Shown: piece after piece, positions 6,929 through 12,744 of the stretch
How the letters are laid out: each line of letters starts with the position of its first letter
Numbering within the stretch: the first letter of the stretch is position 1
Source: Psychrobacter sp.
GTDB taxonomy: Bacteria; Pseudomonadota; Gammaproteobacteria; Pseudomonadales; Moraxellaceae
NCBI GenBank assembly: GCA_020024075.1
Contig: JAHHUJ010000039.1
Location: 1-12,744 of the forward strand
Direction of reading: 5' to 3'
DNA length: 12,744 nt
Notes under the pieces: generated by a model
Told to the model about the DNA's origin: nothing
Databases searched by the model: none
Seen by the model: only the letters and a program-made list of their open reading frames with translations
Translations under genes and position numbers: made by a program

Positions 6929-6950
6929 CGCGCTAGTCAATAGTGTTTCA

Positions 6951-6959
6951 TGTTACACT
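6951..6959 (+). promoter_or_regulatory. Possible extended -10 promoter element for glyA
   Basis: TGTTACACT reads as TG-N-TACACT, an extended -10 with 4/6 matches and no good -35. TCTAAT at 6965-6970 (5/6) is another choice. Either would start a glyA transcript just ahead of the structured segment at 6976-7072. Weak evidence. Confidence 0.22.
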
Positions 6960-6975
6960 TACCGTCTAATTGTGC

Positions 6976-7072
6976 AGAGTTGCCCCCTCCTAAAAATACT
7001 TCCTTCAACTCTATATGGTAACCGCTGTATTTTGCCTGATTGAACGGTTGAATTTTAGGATACAGAGCGGTT
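6976..7072 (+). promoter_or_regulatory. Candidate structured leader of glyA with alternative pairings
   Basis: Four perfect or near-perfect complementary pairs occur here. AGAGTTG (6976-6982) pairs with CAACTCT (7006-7012). AACCGCTGTAT (7020-7030) pairs with 7060-7072 with a 2-nt bulge. Against these, TCCTAAAA (6988-6995) pairs with TTTTAGGA (7053-7060), and TTCAAC (7004-7009) with GTTGAA (7047-7052); these last two stack as one nested 14-bp helix with an 8-nt bulge. The two sets overlap and exclude each other, as in a regulatory switch. I do not see the consensus of the glycine, SAM, SAH or tetrahydrofolate riboswitches. That it is transcribed ahead of glyA is inferred from position only. 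Confidence 0.35.
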
Positions 7073-7150
7073 GGCGGGTTCGGCGCTTGTATTTTTTTAT
7101 ATGTCGTATGTGATTTATTAACGTATGTGACTTATTTATAGGATAGAACT

Positions 7151-8407
7151 ATGTTTAAAGATATTAGCATTAAAGACTATGACCCTGATTTATATCAAGC
7201 CATGGTGTCAGAAACCAAGCGTCAAGAGAGCCATATCGAGCTAATCGCTTCTGAGAACTATTGCTCGCCAGCAGTAATGGAAGCGCAAGGTTCTGACTTA
7301 ACCAACAAATATGCTGAAGGTTACCCTGGCAAACGCTACTACGGCGGTTGTGAGTATGTCGATATCGTTGAGCAATTAGCTATTGATCGTGCCAAAGAGT
7401 TATTTGGCGCTGAATACGCAAACGTACAGCCACACGCCGGTAGCCAAGCCAACTCAGCAGTATTCTTAGCGCTACTTGAAGCTGGCGACACTGTACTAGG
7501 CATGAGCTTAGACGCAGGTGGTCACTTGACTCACGGTGCACACGTCAACTTCTCAGGTATCAACTACAATGCGGTTCAGTACGGACTAGTAGAAGAAACC
7601 GGTCTAATTGACTATGACGAAGTTGAGCGTTTGGCCAAAGAGCACAAACCAAAAATGATTATCGCTGGTTTCTCAGCTTACTCACAAGTAGTAGATTGGC
7701 AGCGTTTCCGTGACATCGCAGACAGCGTTGGCGCTTATCTGTTCGTTGATATGGCACACGTTGCTGGTCTGGTTGCTGCTGGCGTATACCCAAGCCCAGT
7801 ACCATTTGCAGATGTGGTAACTACTACCACTCACAAGACTCTACGTGGTCCACGCTCAGGTCTAATCCTATCTCGTGATGACAAATTGGCTAAGAAACTA
7901 AACTCTGCGGTATTCCCAGGCAACCAAGGTGGCCCATTGATGCATGCTATCGCTGCCAAAGCGGTATGTTTCAAAGAAGCGCTACAAGATGACTTCAAAA
8001 CTTATCAGCAGCAAGTGGTGAAAAACGCTCAGGCAATGGCCAAAGTTATCCAAGAGCGTGGCTATGAAATCATCTCTGGCGGTACTGAAAACCACCTAAT
8101 GCTAATCAGCCTAGTTAAGCAAGAAATGACTGGTAAAGAAGCAGACAAATGGTTGGGCGACGCCGGTATCACTGTAAACAAAAACGCGGTACCAAATGAC
8201 CCTAAATCTCCATTCGTAACTTCTGGTATCCGTATCGGTACTCCAGCGATTACTACTCGTGGTTTCAACGAAGCACAAGCTGCTGAGTTAGCGGGCTGGA
8301 TTTGTGATGTGTTAGACAGCCGCGGTGACGAAAAAGTACTAGCAGACACTCGCGCTAAAGTTGAGAAAATCTGTGCCGAATTACCTGTTTATGAGCGTAA
8401 TCAGTAA
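7151..8407 (+). CDS. glyA: Serine hydroxymethyltransferase
   Basis: PLP enzyme that interconverts serine plus tetrahydrofolate with glycine plus 5,10-methylene-tetrahydrofolate, the main one-carbon source; cytoplasmic, normally a homodimer. The 418-aa length matches E. coli GlyA (417) and the alignment is nearly gapless. Visible motifs are ELIASENY near the N-terminus, the NKYAEGYPGKRYYGG stretch, HAGSQAN, VDMAHVAG with D200 and H203, and TTTTHKTLRGPRSG with the Schiff-base lysine at K229. SGIRIGTPA carries the carboxylate-binding arginine (R361). AGGA ends 7 nt before the ATG. Codon choice is strikingly uniform and regular, as expected of a highly expressed gene. It has a 321-bp upstream gap with possible leader structure and a strong terminator downstream, so it is probably monocistronic. 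Confidence 0.98.
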   Translation: MFKDISIKDYDPDLYQAMVSETKRQESHIELIASENYCSPAVMEAQGSDLTNKYAEGYPGKRYYGGCEYVDIVEQLAIDRAKELFGAEYANVQPHAGSQANSAVFLALLEAGDTVLGMSLDAGGHLTHGAHVNFSGINYNAVQYGLVEETGLIDYDEVERLAKEHKPKMIIAGFSAYSQVVDWQRFRDIADSVGAYLFVDMAHVAGLVAAGVYPSPVPFADVVTTTTHKTLRGPRSGLILSRDDKLAKKLNSAVFPGNQGGPLMHAIAAKAVCFKEALQDDFKTYQQQVVKNAQAMAKVIQERGYEIISGGTENHLMLISLVKQEMTGKEADKWLGDAGITVNKNAVPNDPKSPFVTSGIRIGTPAITTRGFNEAQAAELAGWICDVLDSRGDEKVLADTRAKVEKICAELPVYERNQ

Positions 8408-8441
8408 TTAGCTTTATTGACGCTTGTCTTTAGGTATTGAT

Positions 8442-8477
8442 AAAAAACCGCTTAGCTTTTGGCTAGGCGGTTTTTTT
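8442..8477 (+). terminator. Bidirectional terminator between glyA and the DUF2164 gene
   Basis: AAAAAACCGCTTAGC (8442-8456) pairs with 8462-8476 over 15 bp with one T-G wobble and a TTTTG loop, followed by T. The A run on the other side gives a T run on the minus strand, so it should serve both convergent genes: the stops are at 8407 and 8502. Confidence 0.92.
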
Positions 8478-8501
8478 ATGGCTGAAACATAAGCTTAACT
8501 G

Positions 8502-8753
8502 TTAGTCTTTTTTGAGTGCCGATAAATCCTCTAGAATCCCAGTGAACCTATCGTATAGCCAAGGCTCAGCATCACTAATCGCTTGGTCGTAAATCTTAGG
8601 CCCTACTAAATCCACCATAAAATCTAGCAAGAATTTAGCGGGCAGGTTGCCAATGTCTATATCCAGTTCATTACTCATATAAGTCCGTAACTTATCGAGC
8701 AAGATTTCTTCCTGTTCTTTATTTAATTGCAATAGTTTCTTATGTTTCATCAT
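8502..8753 (-). CDS. Small DUF2164-family protein
   Basis: An 83-aa soluble protein of unknown function. The pattern fits DUF2164: a start rich in Lys, Leu and Glu (LNKEQEEILLDKLRTYM), then ELDIDIGNLPAKFLLDFMVDLVGP, IYDQAISDAEPWL, and a helical C-terminus. There is no signal peptide, metal motif or DNA-binding motif. Two adjacent ATG codons (8753 and 8750) could start it; GAG ends about 8 nt before the first. It is convergent with glyA and divergent from pepF, so it stands alone. The family assignment is from memory of the consensus; no function follows from the neighbours. Confidence 0.82.
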   Translation of the reverse strand: MMKHKKLLQLNKEQEEILLDKLRTYMSNELDIDIGNLPAKFLLDFMVDLVGPKIYDQAISDAEPWLYDRFTGILEDLSALKKD

Positions 8754-8818
8754 TTATTTAACTCATTATCAAATATGGGTTCTTATGTTTATTGATTCAG
8801 ATTAGTTTTAGTTATTAC

Positions 8819-8846
8819 TTACAGCAGAGGATTAATTACAGCAGAG
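8819..8846. repeat. 11-bp direct repeat in the divergent DUF2164/pepF gap
   Basis: TTACAGCAGAG occurs at 8819-8829 and 8836-8846, identical, 17-bp period. A related ACAGCAAGC follows at 8890-8898, overlapping a TTGACA at 8887-8892. Possible tandem regulator sites for either divergent gene. Confidence 0.5.
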
Positions 8847-8886
8847 CACTCGCAGATAGCTAAAGGCTAAGCAGGGTGTGCTACCA

Positions 8887-8919
8887 TTGACAGCAAGCGA
8901 ATTATGTCACTGTTATAAA
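8887..8919 (+). promoter_or_regulatory. Candidate promoter of pepF
   Basis: A perfect TTGACA (8887-8892) is followed by TGTTATAAA (8911-8919), an extended -10 of the form TG-N-TATAAA. The spacer is 21 bp, too long for a normal pair, so the extended -10 would have to work largely alone, or TGTTAT at 8911-8916 (18 bp) is the -10. The start would be near 8926, about 50 nt before the ATG. Confidence 0.4.
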
Positions 8920-8976
8920 AGCAGCTATCAAATAACTGCTATGCCATCTTACTACACAAATAATTAAAGGACGTCT

Positions 8977-10812
8977 ATGACTCAAGTTCTCGATAATACT
9001 GACAAACAAACCCAATCATTACCACACCGAAAAGACGTACCCCAACATCTAACTTGGGACATGACCGCGTTATATGCCACACCAGATAACTTCTACGCAG
9101 ATCTAGAGCAAGCCGCTCAGCTTGCTAAAGAGCTAACTTCGGATTCAATGCTCAATCTAACTGATGGTACCAGTATCGTGCGTTTGCTACAGACTTATGA
9201 AGCTTACCTAACTATTTTGTCCAAAGCAGGCACTTATGCGGGTGCGCAAAGTGCGGTAGATATGAGCGATAGCGAGCTTCAAATCAGGGCCAGAGATTTT
9301 GAGTCGCAAGTGGCGAAACTAAATAGCCAAACAGCGATAGTCGAGCAGACCCTAAAGCAGGTCGATGAGGCTCTGATTAAGCAAGCGATGACTGATAACG
9401 ACAAATACCGTCCGTTTTTATCAGACTTACTAGCACAAAAGCCCTATACACTAAGCTTAGAGTTAGAAACGGCACTTATCTCGTTATCACCTGTACTGGA
9501 TCTACCGTATCAAAACTATGAGCAGTGCAAACTGGCGGACATGACTTTCCCAAACTTTGAAGCCAATGGTCAGACTTATCCATTAAGCTTTTCATCCTTT
9601 GAAAATGAGTATGAAACGGCGGTAGATACTGAGTTTCGTCGCCAAGCATTTAAAGTGTTTTCAGCACGCTTACGTCAGTCACAGCACACCATTGCCAGTA
9701 ATTATTTGGCACAAGTTAAAAAAGAGAAAATCATCGCCGATATGCGAGGCTATGACTCAGTATTTGATTATCTATTGCACGATCAGCAAGTATCGCGCGA
9801 GATGTATGATGAGCATATCGATACTATTATGCAGCATCTCGCACCGCCGATGCGCCGTTATGCCGAGCTATTACAACAGGTTAATGGCATTGAAAAGATG
9901 AGCTTTGCTGATTTAAAAGTACCACTCGATGCCAACTTTGTGACTCAGGTAAGTATTGAACAAGCCAAACAATATTGTTTAGACGCTCTGGCTTTATTAG
10001 GTACAGATTATACCGATATGGTGCAGCGCTCTTTTGATCAGCGTTGGTATGACTTTGCCCAAAATAAAGGTAAAAGCACTGGCGGATTCTGCGCGTCACC
10101 TTATGGCGAACACTCATATGTGCTGATGTCGTGGACTCATAATTTAGGCGATGTATTTACCTTGATTCACGAAATAGGTCACGCCGGACATTTTTATAAT
10201 GCCGGTCAGTACCAGAATTACTTAAGCTATGAGCCTTCACTGTATTTTATCGAAGCGCCCTCAACCTGTAATGAGCTGTTACTCGGTTATCATCTGCTAC
10301 AGCAAAACACTGAGGATAAAGCGTTTCAGCGTTACGTGGTGTCATCCTTGTTGTCGAACACCTACTATCATAACTTTGTGACCCATTATCTTGAAGCCCA
10401 TTTCCAGCGTGAAGTATATCGTGCGGTGGATGCGGGTAAAAACCTAAGCACTGATGATTTGCATGACATGATGCAAGCGACGTTGCAGCAGTTCTGGGGT
10501 GAGGCGGTAGAGATTGATGAAGATGCGGCCTTAACTTGGATGCGCCAGCCCCATTATTACTTAGGGCTATACTCTTATACTTATAGCGCTGGCTTGAGCA
10601 TTGCCACTCAGTTGTTCAAAAAGCTGCGTCAAGGCGAAGAGGTTATCGATGATTGGCTGGCAGTATTGCGGGCAGGTGGCAGCAGAACTCCGGCACAATT
10701 GGCTCAAATGGTAGGGGTGAATATCACGGACAAAGCAGCCCTGATAGACACGATTGGTTTTATTGATGAGCTGGTTAATCAGGCTACGAGCTTAACTGAG
10801 CAGTTAACATAA
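8977..10812 (+). CDS. pepF: Oligoendopeptidase F, M3-family zinc metallopeptidase
   Basis: Cytoplasmic endopeptidase that cleaves short peptides, part of peptide turnover. The 611-aa length is normal for PepF. The N-terminal half is the helical M3 N-terminal region; the catalytic part has the zinc motif HEIGH (H398, E399, H402) in LIHEIGHAGH, and the third zinc ligand E426 in FIEAPST, 28 residues further, as in neurolysin and thimet oligopeptidase. The C-terminal PHYYLGLYSYTY segment (H526 onward) holds the His and Tyr residues that line the M3 substrate site. No signal peptide. AAAGGA ends 5 nt before the ATG. It is flanked by a divergent gene upstream and a strong hairpin downstream, so it is monocistronic. 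Confidence 0.95.
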   Translation: MTQVLDNTDKQTQSLPHRKDVPQHLTWDMTALYATPDNFYADLEQAAQLAKELTSDSMLNLTDGTSIVRLLQTYEAYLTILSKAGTYAGAQSAVDMSDSELQIRARDFESQVAKLNSQTAIVEQTLKQVDEALIKQAMTDNDKYRPFLSDLLAQKPYTLSLELETALISLSPVLDLPYQNYEQCKLADMTFPNFEANGQTYPLSFSSFENEYETAVDTEFRRQAFKVFSARLRQSQHTIASNYLAQVKKEKIIADMRGYDSVFDYLLHDQQVSREMYDEHIDTIMQHLAPPMRRYAELLQQVNGIEKMSFADLKVPLDANFVTQVSIEQAKQYCLDALALLGTDYTDMVQRSFDQRWYDFAQNKGKSTGGFCASPYGEHSYVLMSWTHNLGDVFTLIHEIGHAGHFYNAGQYQNYLSYEPSLYFIEAPSTCNELLLGYHLLQQNTEDKAFQRYVVSSLLSNTYYHNFVTHYLEAHFQREVYRAVDAGKNLSTDDLHDMMQATLQQFWGEAVEIDEDAALTWMRQPHYYLGLYSYTYSAGLSIATQLFKKLRQGEEVIDDWLAVLRAGGSRTPAQLAQMVGVNITDKAALIDTIGFIDELVNQATSLTEQLT

Positions 10813-10862
10813 GTGGGTACTGATAGCAGACTGAGCTAAGCGGAAATTAAGTTGATGTTATA

Positions 10863-10899
10863 AAGAAGGGCTGGATTATCTGATAATCCAGCCCTTCTT
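10863..10899. terminator. Bidirectional hairpin terminator between pepF and gltS
   Basis: AAGAAGGGCTGGATTATC (10863-10880) is perfectly complementary to 10882-10899 around a single central T: 18 bp. In RNA the innermost pairs must open to form a loop. It is centred between the convergent stops at 10812 and 10925. The flanking T tracts are interrupted (CTTCTTG, CTTCTTTA), so stem strength rather than the T run would drive termination. Confidence 0.75.
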
Positions 10900-10924
10900 G
10901 TATGGCTCTTACGTCTAATATGTC

Positions 10925-12199
10925 TTACATAAATGGTAGGTTAACAAATATCTGAAGTACCGTAGCGTTGACGATATCCACAAAAAAAGCACCAACCATA
11001 GGCACGATTAAAAATGCCTTCGGCGAGGGCAAATAGCGATCGGTCACGGCTTGCATATTCGCAATAGCGGTCGGCGTTGCACCCATGCCAAAGCCACAAT
11101 GACCAGCAGATAGTACTGCGGCATCATAGTCTTTACCCATTATTTTAAAGGTAATAAAGTAAACAAATAAAATCATGATAAGTGTTTGTACCAGTAGAAT
11201 AATAAGTACAGGACCTGCCAGATCAGTTAATTCCCATAATTTTAGAGACAATAGCGCCATCGCTAAGAATAGGCTTAAGGAGGCATTACCAAATACATCG
11301 ATGGCTCTATCAAACATTTGAAAGTCGAATACCGTGGTCAATGCGTTACGAATAATCACACCACCCGCCAAAGCCCATACGAAGGTGGGTAAGTCAAACC
11401 AAGTACCTTCACCCATTAGTGTCATCAGGTCAGCAAAAGCTAGTGCTGCAGCAAATAGTGCCAATGACTCGATGGCTGAAGAGGCGGTAATTAGACGTAT
11501 ATTGTCAGGTTTTTCAAAAATCTCTTTATCTCTATAAGCATCTTCTTCATTGTGCTTGGTACTATACAAAGACTGTGTGTCAGCTAATTTTTCAGTTTCA
11601 CTAGGATTTGGGTTATCGGGTGTGGGTTTGATACCCAGTTTATTAATTAGTCGACGAGCAACAGGCCCTCCAACAATGCCTCCGGCAACTAGGCCATACG
11701 TCGCTACCGCAATACCTAAGGTGGTTGCTCCTACTACATTATATTGTTCTTCTAAAGTAATACCCCAAGCCCCTGCGGTCCCGTGACCACCGGTTAAAGC
11801 GATAGAACCAGTTACTAACCCGAGCAATGGATCAAGTCCAAGCAGAGAGGCCATTGAAACACCTACAATGTCTTGTAATATGATAAAAGCGGAAACCACA
11901 AAGGTAAATATTAGTAGTGGTTTCCCTCCTGCCTTTAATCGGCCAAAGTCGGCACTAAGTCCGATAGAGGCAAAGAACATTAGCATGCAGGCTGTCTGTA
12001 ACTCTTGTTGGAAATTAAAGCTATAGCCCCAGAACAAATTAAGTACATAGACAATGATGGCAGCAACTAATCCTCCAGCGACTGGTTCTGGGATGTTGAA
12101 GTTGTTCAAAAAGTTGATTTTTTTTACCAGAAAGCGGCCTAATAATAGGACCAAGGTGGCTAATATCAGTGTGTAGTAGCCATTCAAAGTAACTTCCAT
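10925..12199 (-). CDS. gltS: Sodium/glutamate symporter
   Basis: Inner-membrane carrier that imports glutamate with sodium ions. It has 424 aa, against 401 in E. coli, and aligns with it almost throughout. The protein is strongly hydrophobic with about ten membrane segments in two halves. Each half has the family's glycine-rich re-entrant signature: LTGGHGT (135-141) and AGHCGFGMGATPTA (365-378). The N-terminal IPEPVAGG (36-43) and the NASLSLFLAMAL stretch (305 onward) are also conserved. The extra length is mostly in the central hydrophilic loop (about 186-232), rich in Asp, Glu, Lys, Asn and Pro. AGGAA ends 6 nt before the ATG at 12199. No clear promoter was found in the 545-bp region upstream. 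Confidence 0.96.
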   Translation of the reverse strand: MEVTLNGYYTLILATLVLLLGRFLVKKINFLNNFNIPEPVAGGLVAAIIVYVLNLFWGYSFNFQQELQTACMLMFFASIGLSADFGRLKAGGKPLLIFTFVVSAFIILQDIVGVSMASLLGLDPLLGLVTGSIALTGGHGTAGAWGITLEEQYNVVGATTLGIAVATYGLVAGGIVGGPVARRLINKLGIKPTPDNPNPSETEKLADTQSLYSTKHNEEDAYRDKEIFEKPDNIRLITASSAIESLALFAAALAFADLMTLMGEGTWFDLPTFVWALAGGVIIRNALTTVFDFQMFDRAIDVFGNASLSLFLAMALLSLKLWELTDLAGPVLIILLVQTLIMILFVYFITFKIMGKDYDAAVLSAGHCGFGMGATPTAIANMQAVTDRYLPSPKAFLIVPMVGAFFVDIVNATVLQIFVNLPFM

Positions 12200-12744
12200 A
12201 AGTTGTTCCTGTAACGGTTATAAGCTTCAAACAATCACTATTAATAACACACTGATGTAACGCCCCTTAGTTTGGCAAGAAAGCCTCTTTCCCAACCAAT
12301 ATTTAGTAAGTTTTACTTAAATTATGTATGAAAAACTCAATAAGTAATTGGCTTTATCTGAACTAAAAAGGGCGGTACGAAACACTTGAAAAGGAAGTGG
12401 TATTGATTATCCCGATAGCTGTATTAATGACAGTATATATTTTATTAATAGTGACTCTAAATATAGTTGAATGAAGTACTTTGGTTATTGAATTGGAATG
12501 ATTTTTCAAGTCAGATTAGCAGCAGGGTATTGACTAACAGCTAAGATCAATAAACAGATCTTGTGCTGTCAAAGAGACGAAACATCAAATCATCATGATT
12601 TGGTTTCTAAGCTAAAATGTATTTTAAACAATCCGTGTTTAAAGGGCGAAGCTTAACTTGTTTATCGCTTAAGCCTCAATATCTATCTGTACACTTTGGA
12701 ATACATACATTATACCTGTTTAGATATAATTAATAATGTTATTT
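12200..12744. other. 545-bp gene-free region upstream of gltS
   Basis: No coding sequence is supported; the open frames are below about 12 codons or have no ribosome binding site. It should hold the gltS promoter, but no convincing -35/-10 pair was found on the minus strand. TATAAT at 12714-12709 (minus) has no -35 and lies more than 500 bp from the gene. The distal part holds a cluster of inverted repeats. The neighbouring gene lies outside the window. Confidence 0.7.
12543..12674. repeat. Cluster of four inverted repeats upstream of gltS
   Basis: In order: AAGATC/GATCTT (12543-12548, 12557-12562); GAAAC plus CAAATCA pairing with TGATTTG plus GTTTC (12579-12592, 12596-12607, 12 bp with a 2-nt bulge and a TCA loop); TTTAAAC/GTTTAAA (12623-12629, 12637-12643); and GCTTAA/TTAAGC (12651-12656, 12669-12674). 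All are short-loop palindromes within 132 bp. They may be operators for regulators or hairpins of a non-coding RNA. Confidence 0.55.

Noticed and set aside
6976..7150. Glycine riboswitch upstream of glyA
   Set aside because: The conserved glycine aptamer core segments are not visible; only generic complementary arms are seen.
8062..8349. 95-codon minus-strand frame inside glyA
   Set aside because: Antisense shadow of a highly conserved gene with strongly biased codons; the translated protein resembles nothing known.
12039..12230. 63-codon minus-strand frame overlapping the start of gltS
   Set aside because: Out of frame with gltS over its conserved first membrane segments and with no ribosome binding site.
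12695..12744. Promoters at TATAAT on both strands (12709-12714 minus, 12725-12730 plus)
   Set aside because: Neither has a -35 box at 16-18 bp, and the DNA is very AT-rich, so chance is likely.
1..12744. Mobile elements, CRISPR arrays, tRNA or rRNA genes, defence genes
   Set aside because: No transposase, integrase, regularly spaced repeat array, cloverleaf or rRNA segment was found, and every long frame is a housekeeping family.

Overview
The window looks like a piece of a Psychrobacter-type chromosome (Moraxellaceae, Gammaproteobacteria). This is an inference from the gene families: monomeric NADP-type isocitrate dehydrogenase, a GltS close to the Escherichia coli protein, an SHMT that aligns almost without gaps to E. 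coli GlyA, and AT-rich intergenic DNA. No 16S rRNA or other marker is present. All genes look chromosomal and housekeeping. I see no phage, transposon, CRISPR, tRNA or rRNA sequence.

Layout. 1-4414 (minus strand) holds two tandem paralogues of monomeric isocitrate dehydrogenase. The upstream one (IDH-B, 739 aa) is complete. The downstream one (IDH-A) runs off the left edge with 621 codons visible and no stop. They are separated by 329 bp containing an intrinsic terminator for IDH-B and a candidate promoter for IDH-A, so they appear to be separate transcription units. 4415-5058 is a 644-bp gene-free gap with a candidate IDH-B promoter, a 12-bp direct repeat and an orphan plus-strand terminator. 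5059-6829 (plus) holds a DUF482/FemAB-like N-acyltransferase followed 46 bp later by a short chorismate lyase (UbiC). 6830-7150 is a leader region full of complementary segments before glyA (7151-8407, plus), which ends in a strong bidirectional terminator shared with the convergent small DUF2164 gene (8502-8753, minus). 8977-10812 (plus) is an M3-family oligoendopeptidase F. An 18-bp perfect hairpin separates it from the convergent gltS (10925-12199, minus). 12200-12744 has no gene but carries four inverted repeats in a row.

How the genes relate: the IDHs make 2-oxoglutarate and reduced coenzyme in the TCA cycle, and GltS imports glutamate, which is next to 2-oxoglutarate metabolically. SHMT feeds one-carbon metabolism, UbiC starts ubiquinone synthesis, and PepF degrades peptides. 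They do not form one pathway or island.

The most interesting point is in the truncated IDH-A. At the position equivalent to Azotobacter vinelandii IDH His589, one of three residues known to contact the 2'-phosphate of NADP+, it has leucine, while IDH-B keeps His. This suggests the tandem pair may differ in coenzyme preference. No evident novel multi-gene system is present. Other items worth a second look are non-coding: the glyA leader, the orphan terminator and the repeat cluster upstream of gltS.
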